DNA of 64,000 nt from Terebella lapidaria (Eukaryota; Annelida; Polychaeta; Terebellida; Terebellidae), in contig OX424563.1 of NCBI GenBank assembly GCA_949152475.1, positions 8,591,001-8,655,000 on the forward strand. The letters are read 5' to 3'. The notes beneath the pieces are model-generated. The model was given only the letters and a program-made list of their open reading frames with translations. It ran no database searches and was not told where the DNA came from. Within the stretch, counting starts at the first letter, position 1. Every line of letters starts with the position of its first letter. Both the position numbers and the translations under genes were made by a program. Shown piece by piece: positions 11,461-23,357 of this stretch.

Positions 11461-13786
11461 GTGACGAATCGAAAGGAAACCTCAGATTTGACAAGCGATG
11501 ACCTTGAGAGATCAAACAAACGACAATTCTGATAAGAAAAACTTAAGGATTCATGTATGGAAAACTGTATAGATATTGTAAGGAGATATCTTGATATAAC
11601 GACATTATTAACCCAACAACAAAAGAAAAGATTTCGATATACCGAGATAATCAGCTTGTTATAACGAGATAATTATCTCAGTATTACGAGAATAGATCTC
11701 GATGTTTATCGAGAGAGAAAAAGTCGGATTACAATACACAATAAAATACTTTGTCTGTGTTAAGGATGCACTAGTATTTTACCAGTTCGTCTTGCAGTTT
11801 TGAAGCCAAGAGGTCCAGATCCAGATGACTTGTTCCTTTCCCTCGTTGCATGATTACGGTTAACTGGCCGCAAGCATGACTTCCGGTATGTCTTTCATCT
11901 TTTTTCCATGGAAGTATATCCTCTGCAGTTACTCATTAATTGGTTGCGTATGAATAGTTACATTTCACTTTGTAAGCAAATGGGTGATGCGGATCTAAAT
12001 CGTGACGACGCACGGTATCTCTCGCTTAGGGTAAGCTAAAAATCGTTGCTGTTTATATTGCTGCACCGGGTCAACCTCTAACTGTTCCTTCTGCTCTGTA
12101 GAACTCAACCGGCAGAACATATTATATTGATGAAAACAGCAGCACGATGAACTGAGCCTAGAACACAGACTTTAATAATTCATCACGGTGTTATTCCTGT
12201 CTTTTCAGAAGGCGTCGTCGACGAAATATCACATTCAGAGAGAAATCAAGAAAAAATGCGTTTAACATATGATCACTGATCCTTCACTGAAACAAGCTGC
12301 AATCGCTACGTTCTGAATCACATGAAGATCCGGCTGTCATTTGATACACGAATACGGAACACAACCGCTAGCCAATGATATATCACATACATGTACATTG
12401 TATGGAACCACAATGTACTGCGAATACCAATCGACAATCTATCGTCTTTATACCAAACATAGCAACTCTCCATTGTTTAGCATGATAAAGATTGTGTTTT
12501 GCAGGTACTAGGTAATATACCCGTATACCAAGGATTCTATCGACCGGTCAGTATGCGGTCTGTATATCATTCGATTGCGAGCTTTGTCTCGTGGGCACGT
12601 ACGAATGTGACCAGACATCACAGATGACAATACGAGTGCTCGGTCGCCTCTTCCACGAGTGCTTTTCACAAAGACAGAAATGTCCTTGGACGTCCCTAGT
12701 CGAGTTGTCTCGGGCAGTTACATTGATGTTCTGGACCAAAACTAGAGAACTTGATCAGATAATTGGATTAAAAGTTGGGAATTTGTATAGCATACGGCAA
12801 ATCCATAACCTTGGAAATTCACCGGGAACAGATATGTAGTGTCATAATTACAACATAACATTCAATCTAAATGGCTATTATTTCAAAAGGAACAGGCAAC
12901 TTCAACAATATGGATTATTTTCGGATTCTTTTTCGCATCGATCGAACTTTAGGAATAACATAACGAGCTACTGAAAATGTCAAAAATGAAATAGATCTAC
13001 ACTAAAGGATGCCTGGCCCGTAATTTGCCTGCGCCATGGGATGTTTGAAGCAGATAAATACAGAAGTGAATTGTAAAAGTGATCATTCATCCAGTTCCTC
13101 GAGGCTCTAACTAGATCGAGTAGTGGGTATAACATCAGTACCTCGTTTGTTCAGGGCTGGTTTAATGACGTGAGATCGAAAATCCGTTCTGTTGTGTTGT
13201 GTTTTGCGATTCCAATATGTTAGGAGTTCAGCAGGCTTCTTATTTTGTTTTAGATTCTGCTCTAATAATAAACAAAACTATTTGGGGTTTGCGATTTAAT
13301 TCTTGGGTATGATACAAACATCTGTGAATCTAGTTCTATTAATCATTGAAACTAAAATATTTCTTAAGAGCCCCAGGCCTGAGGCCCTCCTCCCAGAAAT
13401 GATCGGCAGTGTTTGTGGTGAACCATCATCCAACTGTAGCCATAGCCAAAGTCTGGGAGCTGGAATGATATGTGTTAGCACTGCAGTGCCCTTTTGTTTT
13501 GGGTTCCTATATGTACAACGGAATAGAAATCTATTCGTATGGTGTTCGATCACAACCAGGTATATCTCTTGATTATCCATACGTCTGATTCAATACTGAC
13601 AAAAGCAAAACAAAATTGTCAACACGTTCACAACTAAATATGTATTTTGGCATGTCCAGGTATTAACGAGTGCGCAAAAACAAATACAGCGATTTCGTGG
13701 TGCATGAACGAAATTTATTCATTAGTCCTATGAAAAAAAAATTGCACGTCAGTTCAAGTACGTTGTGCGATAAATAGACAATATTT
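11460..13786. other. Intergenic stretch without recognisable gene
   Basis: I examined 12591-12839 and 13296-13580 on both strands. Neither shows a convincing domain or exon boundaries. Confidence 0.5.
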
Positions 13787-14020
13787 CCTGGTTTTTCCAG
13801 TATGTGACCGGATATTTGCCTGAGATCCCGAGTATTAGCCCGAGGCTGATGACCGAGGGCAAATGTATGAAGCTACATTAGGCGATATTACGCGAAGGCG
13901 AGGGCGAAAATACACGAAGGCGAATGTCCCTAATGTAGCTTCATACGAATGTCCCTAATGTAGCTTCATACAAATGCCGCGATCAAGGGCAAATATCGGG
14001 GCACATGCTGGAAAACCAGG
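13787..14020. mobile_element. Small inverted-repeat (MITE-like) element, 234 bp
   Basis: The left end is CCTGGTTTTTCCAG followed by a GGATATTTGCC block. The right end is its near-complement, so the ends form inverted repeats of about 33 bp with few mismatches. Inside there is a second inverted pair (GTATGAAGCTACATTAGG against CCTAATGTAGCTTCATAC) and a direct repeat of GAATGTCCCTAATGTAGC. No target duplication is clear. Related GATATTTGCCCT words continue to about 14190, so a second, partial copy may follow. Confidence 0.6.
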
Positions 14021-14030
14021 TGATGTTGTG

Positions 14031-14036
14031 TTTATT
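14031..14036 (-). terminator. Possible poly(A) signal AATAAA of the PAN/F5-8C gene
   Basis: AATAAA on the minus strand about 430 nt beyond the stop codon of the gene ending at 14465. The choice rests on motif and position only. Confidence 0.25.
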
Positions 14037-14464
14037 ATATACCGTGAAAAGAATAACGTAAACGACAACAAGACAGGTGTCATGTGTTGTTATGACAACA
14101 TCATTCGATGCGCATGAGCGATCGTTGACAGCGGACAGGATACCTACCAGTATTTGCCCTGATATTCGCCCTCGTATTTGCCCGCTGAGCGTTGTTATCG
14201 TACTGGGCACAAACCGTGTTATGCGGATGAATAACATCGCAGGTATATAATAACGAATATTATGCAAGAAGATTCTGGTAATGTTACTAGAAAAGTCCCA
14301 TGTATTTATGTAACTATCATGAACGGAGCAGGCCCTACCTAACTGCATCTATACTAAACATAACAACATAAAAAAACATGAAAATCCGAAAAGGTATCAA
14401 ACTTTTAAAATGGCTATTCATTTCAAATGTATATGTACGTATCATACATCTACTATAACGGAAT

Positions 14465-16520
14465 TCAAGGTGTCGCCCAGATCGTGACGTCACGGAGGCC
14501 AAAATAACCAGGTCCTAGAGCGCAGCTCGACAAGAAGACAACAGTAACAACATCAATCTCCACAGGCGGGAAGTAGGCAGTCTCAGCAGGCACCATCGAA
14601 CAGTCGTTATCAACGACATCCACACAAGCCATTGTCATCTGTGAATGGATCAATGATGAAAATCCTAGTTGTCAAAACTTTGATATTAGTTGTAACGTGT
14701 ATTAGTTGTAACGTGTTGATAAATACATTCATACCTGGAAAATATAAGCCATAAAAATATAATTGATTTACATGTGCATCATACGGAAGCCCATAGGTGA
14801 CCTGCGCGTGAAAATTTTCTATGTTTTGTCCAGCAAAAAGCTAGCACGTTCGAACGTGGAAGCATTTAACACTATCACGTTCGCACGTGGAAACGGTTAA
14901 GGCTATTGCGTTCACACGTGGAAAGTTCGAGGTTACCACGTTCACACGTGGAAGCATTTAACGCTTCTACGTTCGCACATGGAAACTTCAGTAGCTACCA
15001 CGTTCGCACGTGCAAAGATTTGGGTGTGGTAGCCTCAAATGCTTCCACGTGTGAACGTGGTAGCTTTGAATCTTTCTACGTGTGAACATAGAAACCTAAA
15101 CCTTTCTACGTGCGAACGTGGAAAGGTATAATTGCTCCCACGTGTGAACGTGGTAGCTTTGAAACTTTCTACGTGTGAACGTAGAAACCTAAATCTTTCT
15201 ACGTGCGAACGTGGAAAGGTATAAATGCTTCCACGTGTGAACGTGGTAGCTTTGAAACTTTCTACGTGTGAACGTGGATACCTACATCTTTCTACTTACG
15301 AACGTGATAGGTTTTAAAGTTTCCACGTGTGAACGTGGTAGCTTTGGACTTTCTACGTGTGAACGTGGAAGCCTAAAACTTTCTACGTGCGAACGTGTTA
15401 AGTTTTAAAGTTACCACGTGCGAACGTGATAGCGCTAAATACTTCCACGTGCGAACGTGGTAGTTTTGAACTTTCTACGTTCGAACGTGCAAGGTTTTTA
15501 ATAGAAAAAAACACCAATTTTTTCCCGCACATGTCACCTATGGGCTTCCATAGCATCACATTTTAGTGCTAACGTTTCGCTGTAAGTTTTATTATGTACA
15601 TCCAATGACGGAAAACATAATGTACTCAGTTATTGCATGTAAGGTCATGGAATACAAAACGACCACAATATACACCAAAAACAGTATACCCAATATGTTG
15701 AGCCATCACCAAATTCCAAGCTGATTTCTCTCAGCAGAACTTGTTGTCCGCATGCGCGATAGACATCAACAGACATGACTCTGTACACACGCCTCAGCTG
15801 GACACGAATCCAGAAGTCATCTGGGCGCGAATCGGAGTAGACCCAGATATACATGCCTGTGTTGAATGTACTATCATATATCCCATCGAAAGCCATGTGG
15901 CAATTACCATACAAGGAGCGGGCTACATTCGTGGAACACGTTTGTATGCCGTACGAGTTTACATCTTCAAGCATACTCTCACCTGCATGATATCAATATA
16001 TCATCATTAGACTCTATGAAAGCGGTAATGCACAAATTCGTGCAATGGATTTTGGTTGATAATGGTACGACTACCAATATATAACATCCTGTTTAATCAA
16101 AACCGACTGCACTGACCAATCTCGATATCATACATTATGTAAAATGATCGAATTAATTACCTTTCAACAATGCACAGTTGACTGAAAATTATATACGCTG
16201 AAGTAATTTGGGTTATACTTACGTTGCAGGTGGGAGATGTATTTCCCGCCTGGGTTGCCTTCCAGGAACCGTCTACCCTCTGTCCTCACTGATACGAGGA
16301 CGAACTGACATAGGTACGAAGTGTCGTCCTTGGGTACGACATTAGCTGCCACGCAATCATTGGGATTCAGGTAGCAGAGCATTTCGCACCCAGTGGCGAA
16401 ATTGTCCACTGTGAAATTTTGAATCACTGTGAACCATGGAGCTTTCAGGAAGTACGCAGTGTAGAAAATGCATGAACATGCGGTGCTTGGAACTAAAATT
16501 AAAATATACAATAGAATCAT
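14465..16520 (-). CDS. Secreted PAN/apple-like plus F5/8 type C (discoidin-like) protein, three exons, 254 aa
   Basis: The exons are 16223-16520, 15690-15982 and 14465-14638 on the minus strand (298, 293 and 174 nt). Junctions are GT/AG, with phase 1 then phase 0, and the frame is kept to a TGA stop. The N-terminus MILLYILILVPSTACS is a plausible signal peptide. A PAN/apple-like region follows in exon 1, with FTVDNFATGCEMLC, then NDCVAANVV and YLCQF. Exons 2 and 3 read as one galactose-binding-like fold: AFDGIYDSTFNTGMYIWV, DDFWIRVQLRRVYRVMSVDV, then EIDVVTVVFLSSC and GYFGLRDVTIW near the C-terminus. Such proteins usually act outside the cell in carbohydrate binding, adhesion or lectin-type immunity; the ligand is unknown. 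A strong acceptor (TTTTAATTTTAG) lies inside the signal region at 16493, so the true first exon could instead lie upstream and the coding start then begin at 16492. Confidence 0.75.
14776..15558. mobile_element. 771-bp fold-back transposon in an intron, TIR plus 6-bp target duplication
   Basis: The element spans 14782-15552. Its ends are TACGGAAGCCCATAGGTGAC on the left and the complement of TATGGAAGCCCATAGGTGAC on the right, and similarity continues for about 34 nt. GCATCA directly flanks both sides (14776-14781 and 15553-15558), a 6-bp target site duplication. There is no open frame for a transposase, so it is non-autonomous. It lies in intron 2 of the PAN/F5-8C gene and has no fixed orientation. 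The superfamily cannot be decided from the ends. Confidence 0.8.
14840..15495. repeat. Tandem palindromic CACGTG minisatellite, about 21 units of about 31 bp
   Basis: The core of the fold-back element repeats CCACGTGTGAACGTGG or CCACGTTCGCACGTGG, joined by short spacers such as TAGCTTTGAAACTTT and AAACCTAAATC. Each unit is nearly its own reverse complement and contains ACGTG half-sites, often a full CACGTG E-box. Units before and after about 15020 are arranged in opposite senses, so the whole core can also fold back on itself. Confidence 0.85.
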
Positions 16521-16529
16521 GTCTAGCTC

Positions 16530-17780
16530 CTGTCTCAAGAGAACAAAATATAAACCACGAACTAGCCGTACGAGCCAAACGTATCAAGAAATACTGTGCA
16601 TATTGCTAGGCGTAGGTCTGATTAACAAAAACTAGACAATACAAATCTGCCTCGTTGCACAACGAAGAAATAGGCGTAAACGATTACGCATGAAACCCAT
16701 GTATAATTTAGTACTTGTTTCTTGTATACATGCCGAACATGTTTCTGATGCTTACACTATTTTACCAGTGTCAACACAACTGCTCGCCTTGAAGACTCTG
16801 TCCTTGGTGCTTGCTCATAGGATAACTATGAATAATTCATCAGCTTGTTTAAAGTTGCGTGCATGTACTCCTTTTGTAGTTGCAGTTTGCTGCAGGCCTA
16901 ATCGCTCAACTGTACCTCAAGTAAGTTCTTGTGATACCCAACATGAATTATGTAATGATGACACCAACTACATAGTGTAATTTCTTAGTTCAGAAAGTAC
17001 ACGCCATAAATGTATATATGAATGGGTTATTATGAATATGTCATTTAAACTAGAACAATTCGGTTAGTATTCAGACCTTTTAAGAATTGAAATGTTCACT
17101 ACCATGTACATGATGTACAACATGCCTTCTCCGAGATAAGAACAGTATAATCAATCGCTCATGGGAAGCGCTCATGGGCACATTTCGGTAACTTCAGCTC
17201 CCATTGAGAACAATGTTGAAACGAGCCAATTCAAATGTTCATAGCTCCTTCCCAGAACAAAATTGACATACGCACCTTGCATGAAGTTTTAGATGATTCT
17301 TATCCCTGTTCTAGAAGGTCATAAATTGGCTTTTTGCTACAGCTCAATATTCGAAGATACCCTTTGAAATCGCGAATGTTCGTCTTGAGCGACCCTAATT
17401 TATTCGGATTGATTCAGACACAGCGACGGCCGCTCTGGCTCCGAAAATGGTGTGTGCAATGCTAACCATTTCATTTTACGAAAAATAGAGGCAAAGTATT
17501 CCCCGCCCGTTCAGGGTTATCTCATCTTCAAAACGTCGAATCCTCTGACTATAACGGATGTGACGTCATGCTTTAGACCGCTGTCGTTTTGTTCAGCCGC
17601 TTATGATTCTGAGAAAGAACGGTAAACACTCCCGAAAGTCGACCAACCAAGCAACCAACCAATACAACCACATTTCGATGATGCCATTGGCGAAGCTAAA
17701 AACATAATTCTTTATGAACAAGCTCGACAATTATCCACATAGAAGCCATATTGGTGCCATCAATGGCAGGTGATTTATAG
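16530..17780. other. Intergenic stretch, nothing recognised
   Basis: No gene, RNA or mobile-element protein was recognised. Upstream exons of the PAN/F5-8C gene, if any, could lie here on the minus strand, but I found no signal-peptide exon with a good phase-1 donor. Confidence 0.45.
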
Positions 17781-17956
17781 AAAATAGGTGATAATTCTCC
17801 TGTAAACTTGATGAGATTAGTATAGTGATAATTCTCCAGTAAACTTGATTAAATTAGTATAGTGGTTATTCTAGTGTAAACTTGATTATAATAAATATAG
17901 TGATAATTCTGTTAACTTGATGAGATCAGTATAGTGATAATTCTCCAGTAAACTTG
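17781..17956. repeat. 37-bp minisatellite, left part (split by the LTR element)
   Basis: The unit reads roughly AGTGATAATTCTCCTGTAAAC followed by TTGATGAGATTAGTAT. About 4.5 units precede the LTR element and the same array resumes at 30880. Variant units occur in the same order on both sides, which suggests a higher-order repeat of about three units. Confidence 0.85.
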
Positions 17957-18819
17957 TGTAAAGTTCGGTGCCCGCTACAGGGCGCCGCTCTCTACGGTAA
18001 CAACTACAACCAGGTAACAGCACCTCCGGATCGGATCCAGAACATGCGGAGCGGGTTCCGCACATCCGGAACGGGTCCCGCACATCCGGAACGGGCTCCG
18101 GAACGAGTCCCGCACATCCGGAACGGGACTCCGCACATCCGGAACGGGCTCCGCATATCCGGAACGGGTCCGGCCGTCATACATCACAACATAACACATA
18201 TCATCATCATCACCTTATCTACAACATGCACATTATACATTCGTTATGGTAATGTAGCCGTGTGTAGAGTCCGAGGAGCCATGGAGCGGCTCCACGGAGC
18301 ACGTACACGTGGGCATGTTGCTGGCCGGTCTCGCCGAAGGCACTGTCACAGAGATAGAACTCTGAGCCAGCCCGACGGTCTGCCAGAGCCTGTGTCACAC
18401 GTCCCGGGAAGGGAGAGAACTGGCGATCCACAGGGCTTACGCCCCCGAGTCAGCAACTTGTCTCTCCCAGCCCGGGCCTCCCCATGGAAATCGTCCCCAG
18501 GGCTCTAAGAGCCCACTACTCCTGACCAGGGAACGCAAAGCTCATGGCGAGCCTTGCGTGCGTCCTGTTCACTCTCTCTCGGACAATCTCCTCGATCGAG
18601 TCGCTTCCAGTGTATATATAATACACCACAAGCTGTAGGACGCACGCGAGGTTTAATCGATCCATTGTTATAGTTTACTGGAGCGTAAATTACAATACGT
18701 CGCCGTGGCAACGCACGCTCGAACGGAGCATGTCAAAACAAGGCCAAGTACAAAAAGGCCACATAAATGGCATTTATGTTTACAATCACCTGCCGCGTGC
18801 TTAGGGCAAAATCGCCACA
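17957..18819 (-). repeat. 3' LTR of the Gypsy element, 863 bp
   Basis: It matches 30023-30879 base for base except for two extra ATC triplets near 18200. It contains a GC-rich block of about six CACATCCGGAACGGG-type repeats (18060-18175) and a TATATATA motif near 18612-18620 that may be the element's own promoter. Confidence 0.95.
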
Positions 18820-18822
18820 TTA

Positions 18823-18832
18823 CCCCCTTCTT
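18823..18832 (-). other. Polypurine tract of the Gypsy element
   Basis: AAGAAGGGGG on the minus strand sits a few bases before the 3' LTR, where plus-strand DNA priming occurs in LTR elements. Confidence 0.75.
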
Positions 18833-21199
18833 ACAATGTTGGTCCCCAACATGTTCCGCCCGCGCCCAAAACAGCCAAAACCCGACGAAGGCTTCGCATG
18901 GCGGGGTCCGGAAGAAGGCAAGATGGCAACGCCCGGAAGTCACGGCGCAAGACACTAGGACTTTAAGAGTCCCTTTTGGAAGAATGGGGAACTACCCCCG
19001 GACTTACGGAGTAAACTATAACGCGCTTTGCAATTTTGAATAAACCCTCATAAACAAGCTAAAATTTTGACCGAGGTGGTCCAAAACCGTGTGATGACCT
19101 TGGAAGGTCATCCGTTATAAAAGGACGGTGTGTCGAGTATTTGGAATATCTTTAAGGTTAAACTTTAAATTTAGAAATTTTGTAAAACGACACACCGAGT
19201 GATCAAAAGTAATAGTACCTCTAAAATGTTGCCGACCGCCCTGCCGGCCGGCTCCTCAGATCCGCAGAACGGGTCTGAGGCAGGGCGGAGCCGCGGGAGC
19301 GACTCCGGCACGCCCGCATGACATATGTACATCTAACAGACACACATACACCTGCGGACAGCTGTCGCAGACAGCTATCAAAGCCAACGCGGCAAGCCGC
19401 ATCGACTGCCAGTATCTGTATACTACAACCCGCACAGGCCTGTGTAAAGACACGCAGATGGACGGACGTCTGCACTAACATGCAGCCGCCCGCCCGCCCG
19501 CACATCTCCAGCACGGCCCGCCTGGGGAATCTACAACTGGCAAAATCACCCGCATCTCGAACACCGGACACGCGGATCCCGCGGGATCCAGCGCGGCATC
19601 AGCGGACGAAATGCGAGTGGCACAAAACACATGTGCTACACATCTGGAGATTAATAAAAATCCGAGAACGACATTTTTACATATATATACATGTAACAAA
19701 TGACAGCTATACTACACGTGCAGCAATGCACGCGGTGTCGCTGCAAAACTCTGTCCCCGGTCATACTGACACACGCCCGGACCAAAATACATGCACTATT
19801 AACTCATGCGGGTGCAATCATTTCCCTCCGGTGACTCCAAATCAAACCATGTATACGGGTAGAAAATAAATTTCTATCCCGGGGGACCTTGCAAATATCC
19901 TACAGTAGTTAAGATTAGTCATTCGCTTTTGCGTCCGCACCGGCGGTAAATGACGTAAAATTAACCACCCCAGCAAGGTAGAAATTGGGCATAAAATTGA
20001 CAGTAACCACTAACTTGTGGCTTGTACGAATATGTCAGACGAAAACAACAATAAATTGCCGTTCTCCAGTCTTTTCAAATATCACAGCAATCCGTCACTG
20101 TCAAAATTAGCGCAATCCCTTACACCCCTCTAGCGAAAGCAGAAATCTCCCGATTTCTTACTCTCTTTTGCACCGGAAAGGAAATTTCACTTACTTGTCT
20201 CACTTTGTATCAGTAAATGAGCAAGAACAGAATTCTCCAGAGACATGCCGCACACTTGTGGCTTATAATCCTCCCAATAAATAATAACTGAGATGGAAAA
20301 TAAACAAAATCACTCCCCATAGCCGCTGGTACGCTTACAAGGCGATCGGACAAGCCCATGACAGGCGGACAGACAATTGGGCGCCCTGTGGGCGTTCATG
20401 ACGCGCCCACTAGCAACCCCAACGTACAGCCAGGCCGCGGAGCAAGCCCGATCCAACCTAGAGCCCAAACGAACGACTACCGGAGCGCGGAGCCAATAGA
20501 TTAGACGCGGAGCCGGCATGGTCCATAACCTCAATGGTTAGGGGGCGAACCCTTCATACCGGCGCCCAATCTAGAGGCGCCCAAAGATGGTGAAAGCAAT
20601 AGCCGGCGGACGTCCGGAGCTGCCCGCGGACGGAGTCCAGACCGGACGCCTACCATTGTACGGCGTATTGCCCTTATCCAATGAAGATGAAATTGGAATT
20701 AGAAGCCACCACAAGTGTTGCGCATGTAATATACGACCCCCTTCTTAGAAGGAGGCCGGGGTTCCGGTCATTCCGGCCGGACCGCATATTGTAAGGTACG
20801 ATCCGGACGAGAACGAGCGTCACCCGCTGCCGCGGCTGGTCCGCACGCGCGGACTTAACAACCGCTCCATTATCATAATGGATAGTCGGTTTCCTGCCGT
20901 AAGAAACCTTAATTTACTATAACCGCAATTATAGTAATGGCTCACGGGGGATAACTACACCGAAGTGCGTCATCTTAAAGCGCCGCGGACGCCGGACGAG
21001 TCACGCGGACGAACCGCGGACATCAGTCCTCATCTGCGGACACTATCCCCGCGTCCAGAGCCAGTTCCCCAAATCCGTGGGAAGGCGCTTCTCCCGTAGC
21101 GGACGTAAATCCCAACCTCAGTCTGGCCATATAAGAGGTTGTCCCGGGACCAGGGGCGTCCGGCCGGATCAGTAAATTCGTCCGGCCAGCGTAACCGTT
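18833..21199 (-). other. 3' non-coding region of the Gypsy element
   Basis: About 2.4 kb between the end of pol and the polypurine tract. It is GC-rich and CCGGAC/GCGGAC-rich. Short open frames such as 19221-19571 show no envelope, chromodomain or other recognisable feature. Confidence 0.6.
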
Positions 21200-23100
21200 G
21201 TGCGGATTACGCCGGACAGCCGTCCACAATGTGCGGACAGGCCATCCGCACGTCCCTGGCGCTAGAAACTACAGGAGGGCGGATGCGGAGCGGCGGCGTT
21301 ACGACATGAAAGCCTCCGCAGACCTCAACTCCGAAGATAGCCACAAAGTAGCCACCCGCGGAGGTAAGTCGTGCGGACTCTCACGGAACGACCTAAAACC
21401 CATCCGTAGTATGATAGACAGGTACCGCAGACGCATCCGCATGGGCGGAAGGTTATTCCCACCCATACCGGGCTGGCGCACGTGGTTTCCGGCGTGGCCG
21501 CCCGTCATCCGCAGGTACTGGAGGTAGTGGGGGTACCTGCGGATCGCCGTCATCTGGCTGATAGCCACCCAGTCCATCATCTGACGGGTCAGAGAGGTCC
21601 GGGAGGCCCACCATACGGCGCACACGCTCGGCCGGAGTCCGCGGATGCTGACCAGACGGATCCCATACGGGAGCATCATCCGGTTCCGCATCTTGAACGA
21701 GCGGATCCATGACAAGCGGGCCCTCGTACTTCTTCAGATTATCGATATGGACAACCAGAACCCTGTCCGGATCGGAATCCCTCCGGATCTGGTAGTCCAC
21801 ATCTGTCACCTGTTTCAGTACCGTAAACGGGCCTATCCACGGCTTAGCAAATTTATTGCCTTGCTTAAGCGGCGGATAATAGTAGCGCACCTTGTCGCCC
21901 TCCGCAAAAGCTGGCCTACCCTTAGCATGGGCGTCATAGCCTTGCTTCTGCCGGATGGCAGACTTGTCCAGGCGCGCGCACGCGAAATCATGGGCGTTCG
22001 CCAGGGCGCGGCGAATCCACTCCACGTATTCCGGACCGCACTGGGGTACTGCGCCGGTCTCTGCCGCAGTTGGATACATAATATCCACGGGCAAATTTAG
22101 CTCCCGGCCGTACAACATCGCGTGCGGAGTAACTCCGGTCGAAGAGTGGACCGACGACCTGTACGCCATTAAGACATACGGGAGGTGGTCATCCCAATCA
22201 GTCGCACGATCATTCACAAAGGCCGCCAGCATGTTGAGGACCGATCGATTAAAGCGTTCGACCTGGCCATCAGACTGGGGCCTGTAGGGGGTGGTCCGCA
22301 CCTTGGTACTGCCTAGCATCTGTGCTAGGTTTCGGAACAGGTTGCTCTCAAATTGCGTGCCCTGATCCGAATGTACCTGTTTAGGTACCCCATGGTACAC
22401 CACCCATCTATTCACCAATAACCGAGCTACCTCGTCCGCAGTCTGGCGGCGCAGTGGGTAGGCGTCGGTATACTTGGTAAAATAGTCGGAAATCACCAGG
22501 ATGTACCGGAAACCGCGCGGGGTGACCCGGTGGGTATCCAGTATATCCAAAGCTATCCGATCAAACGGCGCGCCCGCCTTAACCGTGGTTAAGGGGTGGC
22601 GGCCAGGAGTCGGAACTCCTTTGCGAGCTTGACACCGAGGGCAGGCTGCGCACCACCGTTGCACGTCCAAGCTGCTACCAGGCCAATGAAAGCGCTGTTG
22701 TAGCCTATGGACGGTCCTCCGGATTCCCAAGTGACCGGTCACCCGGAGGTCATGCAACTGGTGGAGTACTTCTTTCCGCAGCTCCGCCGGAAGCACCAAC
22801 TGCCATATTGGAGGCAGTGGGGTCGGTGGCTCATAGCGCCGGTATAAGAGGCCATCCCTCAAGGAGAGTCGTTCCCACTGAGATACTAGAGACAAGGTCT
22901 CCTCCCTGTAGGTCTTTCGCTCATCCTTCGAGGGCTTCTGGCCGGCCTCAAGGGCTGTGATTACCGGTGCCAGAGCTCTGTCAGCTCTTTGCGTCGCAGC
23001 TATCTGCGCCGGAGAGTAGCCACCCAAGTAATTAGGCTCCTCATCCGTGGCGTCCGGCTGCGCCGCAGCGGCCATCACCACAGGGGGCAAGGACCGCTCA
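21200..23100 (-). repeat. Extra tandem copy of the integrase end of pol
   Basis: This block repeats 23105-25005 at a constant offset of 1905 bp, with four extra bases (CACG) at the join. I count about seven substitutions between the copies. It contains a 545-codon frame (21453-23090) with the same integrase domains as the main pol: the HHCC-type zinc region, the HSDQGTQFES catalytic segment and the GPFTVL C-terminal module. Confidence 0.95.
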
Positions 23101-23357
23101 CACGGTGCGGATTACGCCGGACAGCCGTCCACAATGTGCGGACAGGCCATCCGCACGTCCCTGGCGCTAGAAACTACAGGAGGGCGGATGCGGAGCGGCG
23201 GCGTTACGACATGAAAGCCTCCGCAGACCTCAACTCCGAAGATAGCCACAAAGTAGCCACCCGCGGAGGTAAGTCGTGCGGACTCTCACGGAACGACCTA
23301 AAACCCATCCATAGTATGATAGACAGGTACCGCAGACGCATCCGCATGGGCGGAAGG

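Noticed and set aside
12591-12839. TYECDQTSQMTIRVLG reading that looks like an Ig strand end
   Set aside because: No matching upstream Ig half, no clear splice sites, and no similarity to the Ig-like exons of the right-hand array.
13296-13580. Overlapping open frames on both strands
   Set aside because: Neither translation shows a recognisable motif, and the frames mirror each other.
14840-15495. Regularly spaced palindromic repeats resembling a CRISPR array
   Set aside because: This is a eukaryotic window. The spacers are short and themselves repeated, the units vary, and the array is bounded by transposon-type inverted repeats.
19318-19869. 183-codon frame on the plus strand in the Gypsy 3' region
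   Set aside because: Antisense to the element, low complexity and no recognisable domain.
18833-21199. Search for an envelope gene downstream of pol
   Set aside because: No signal peptide, membrane anchor or envelope-like frame was seen; the element is treated as envelope-less.
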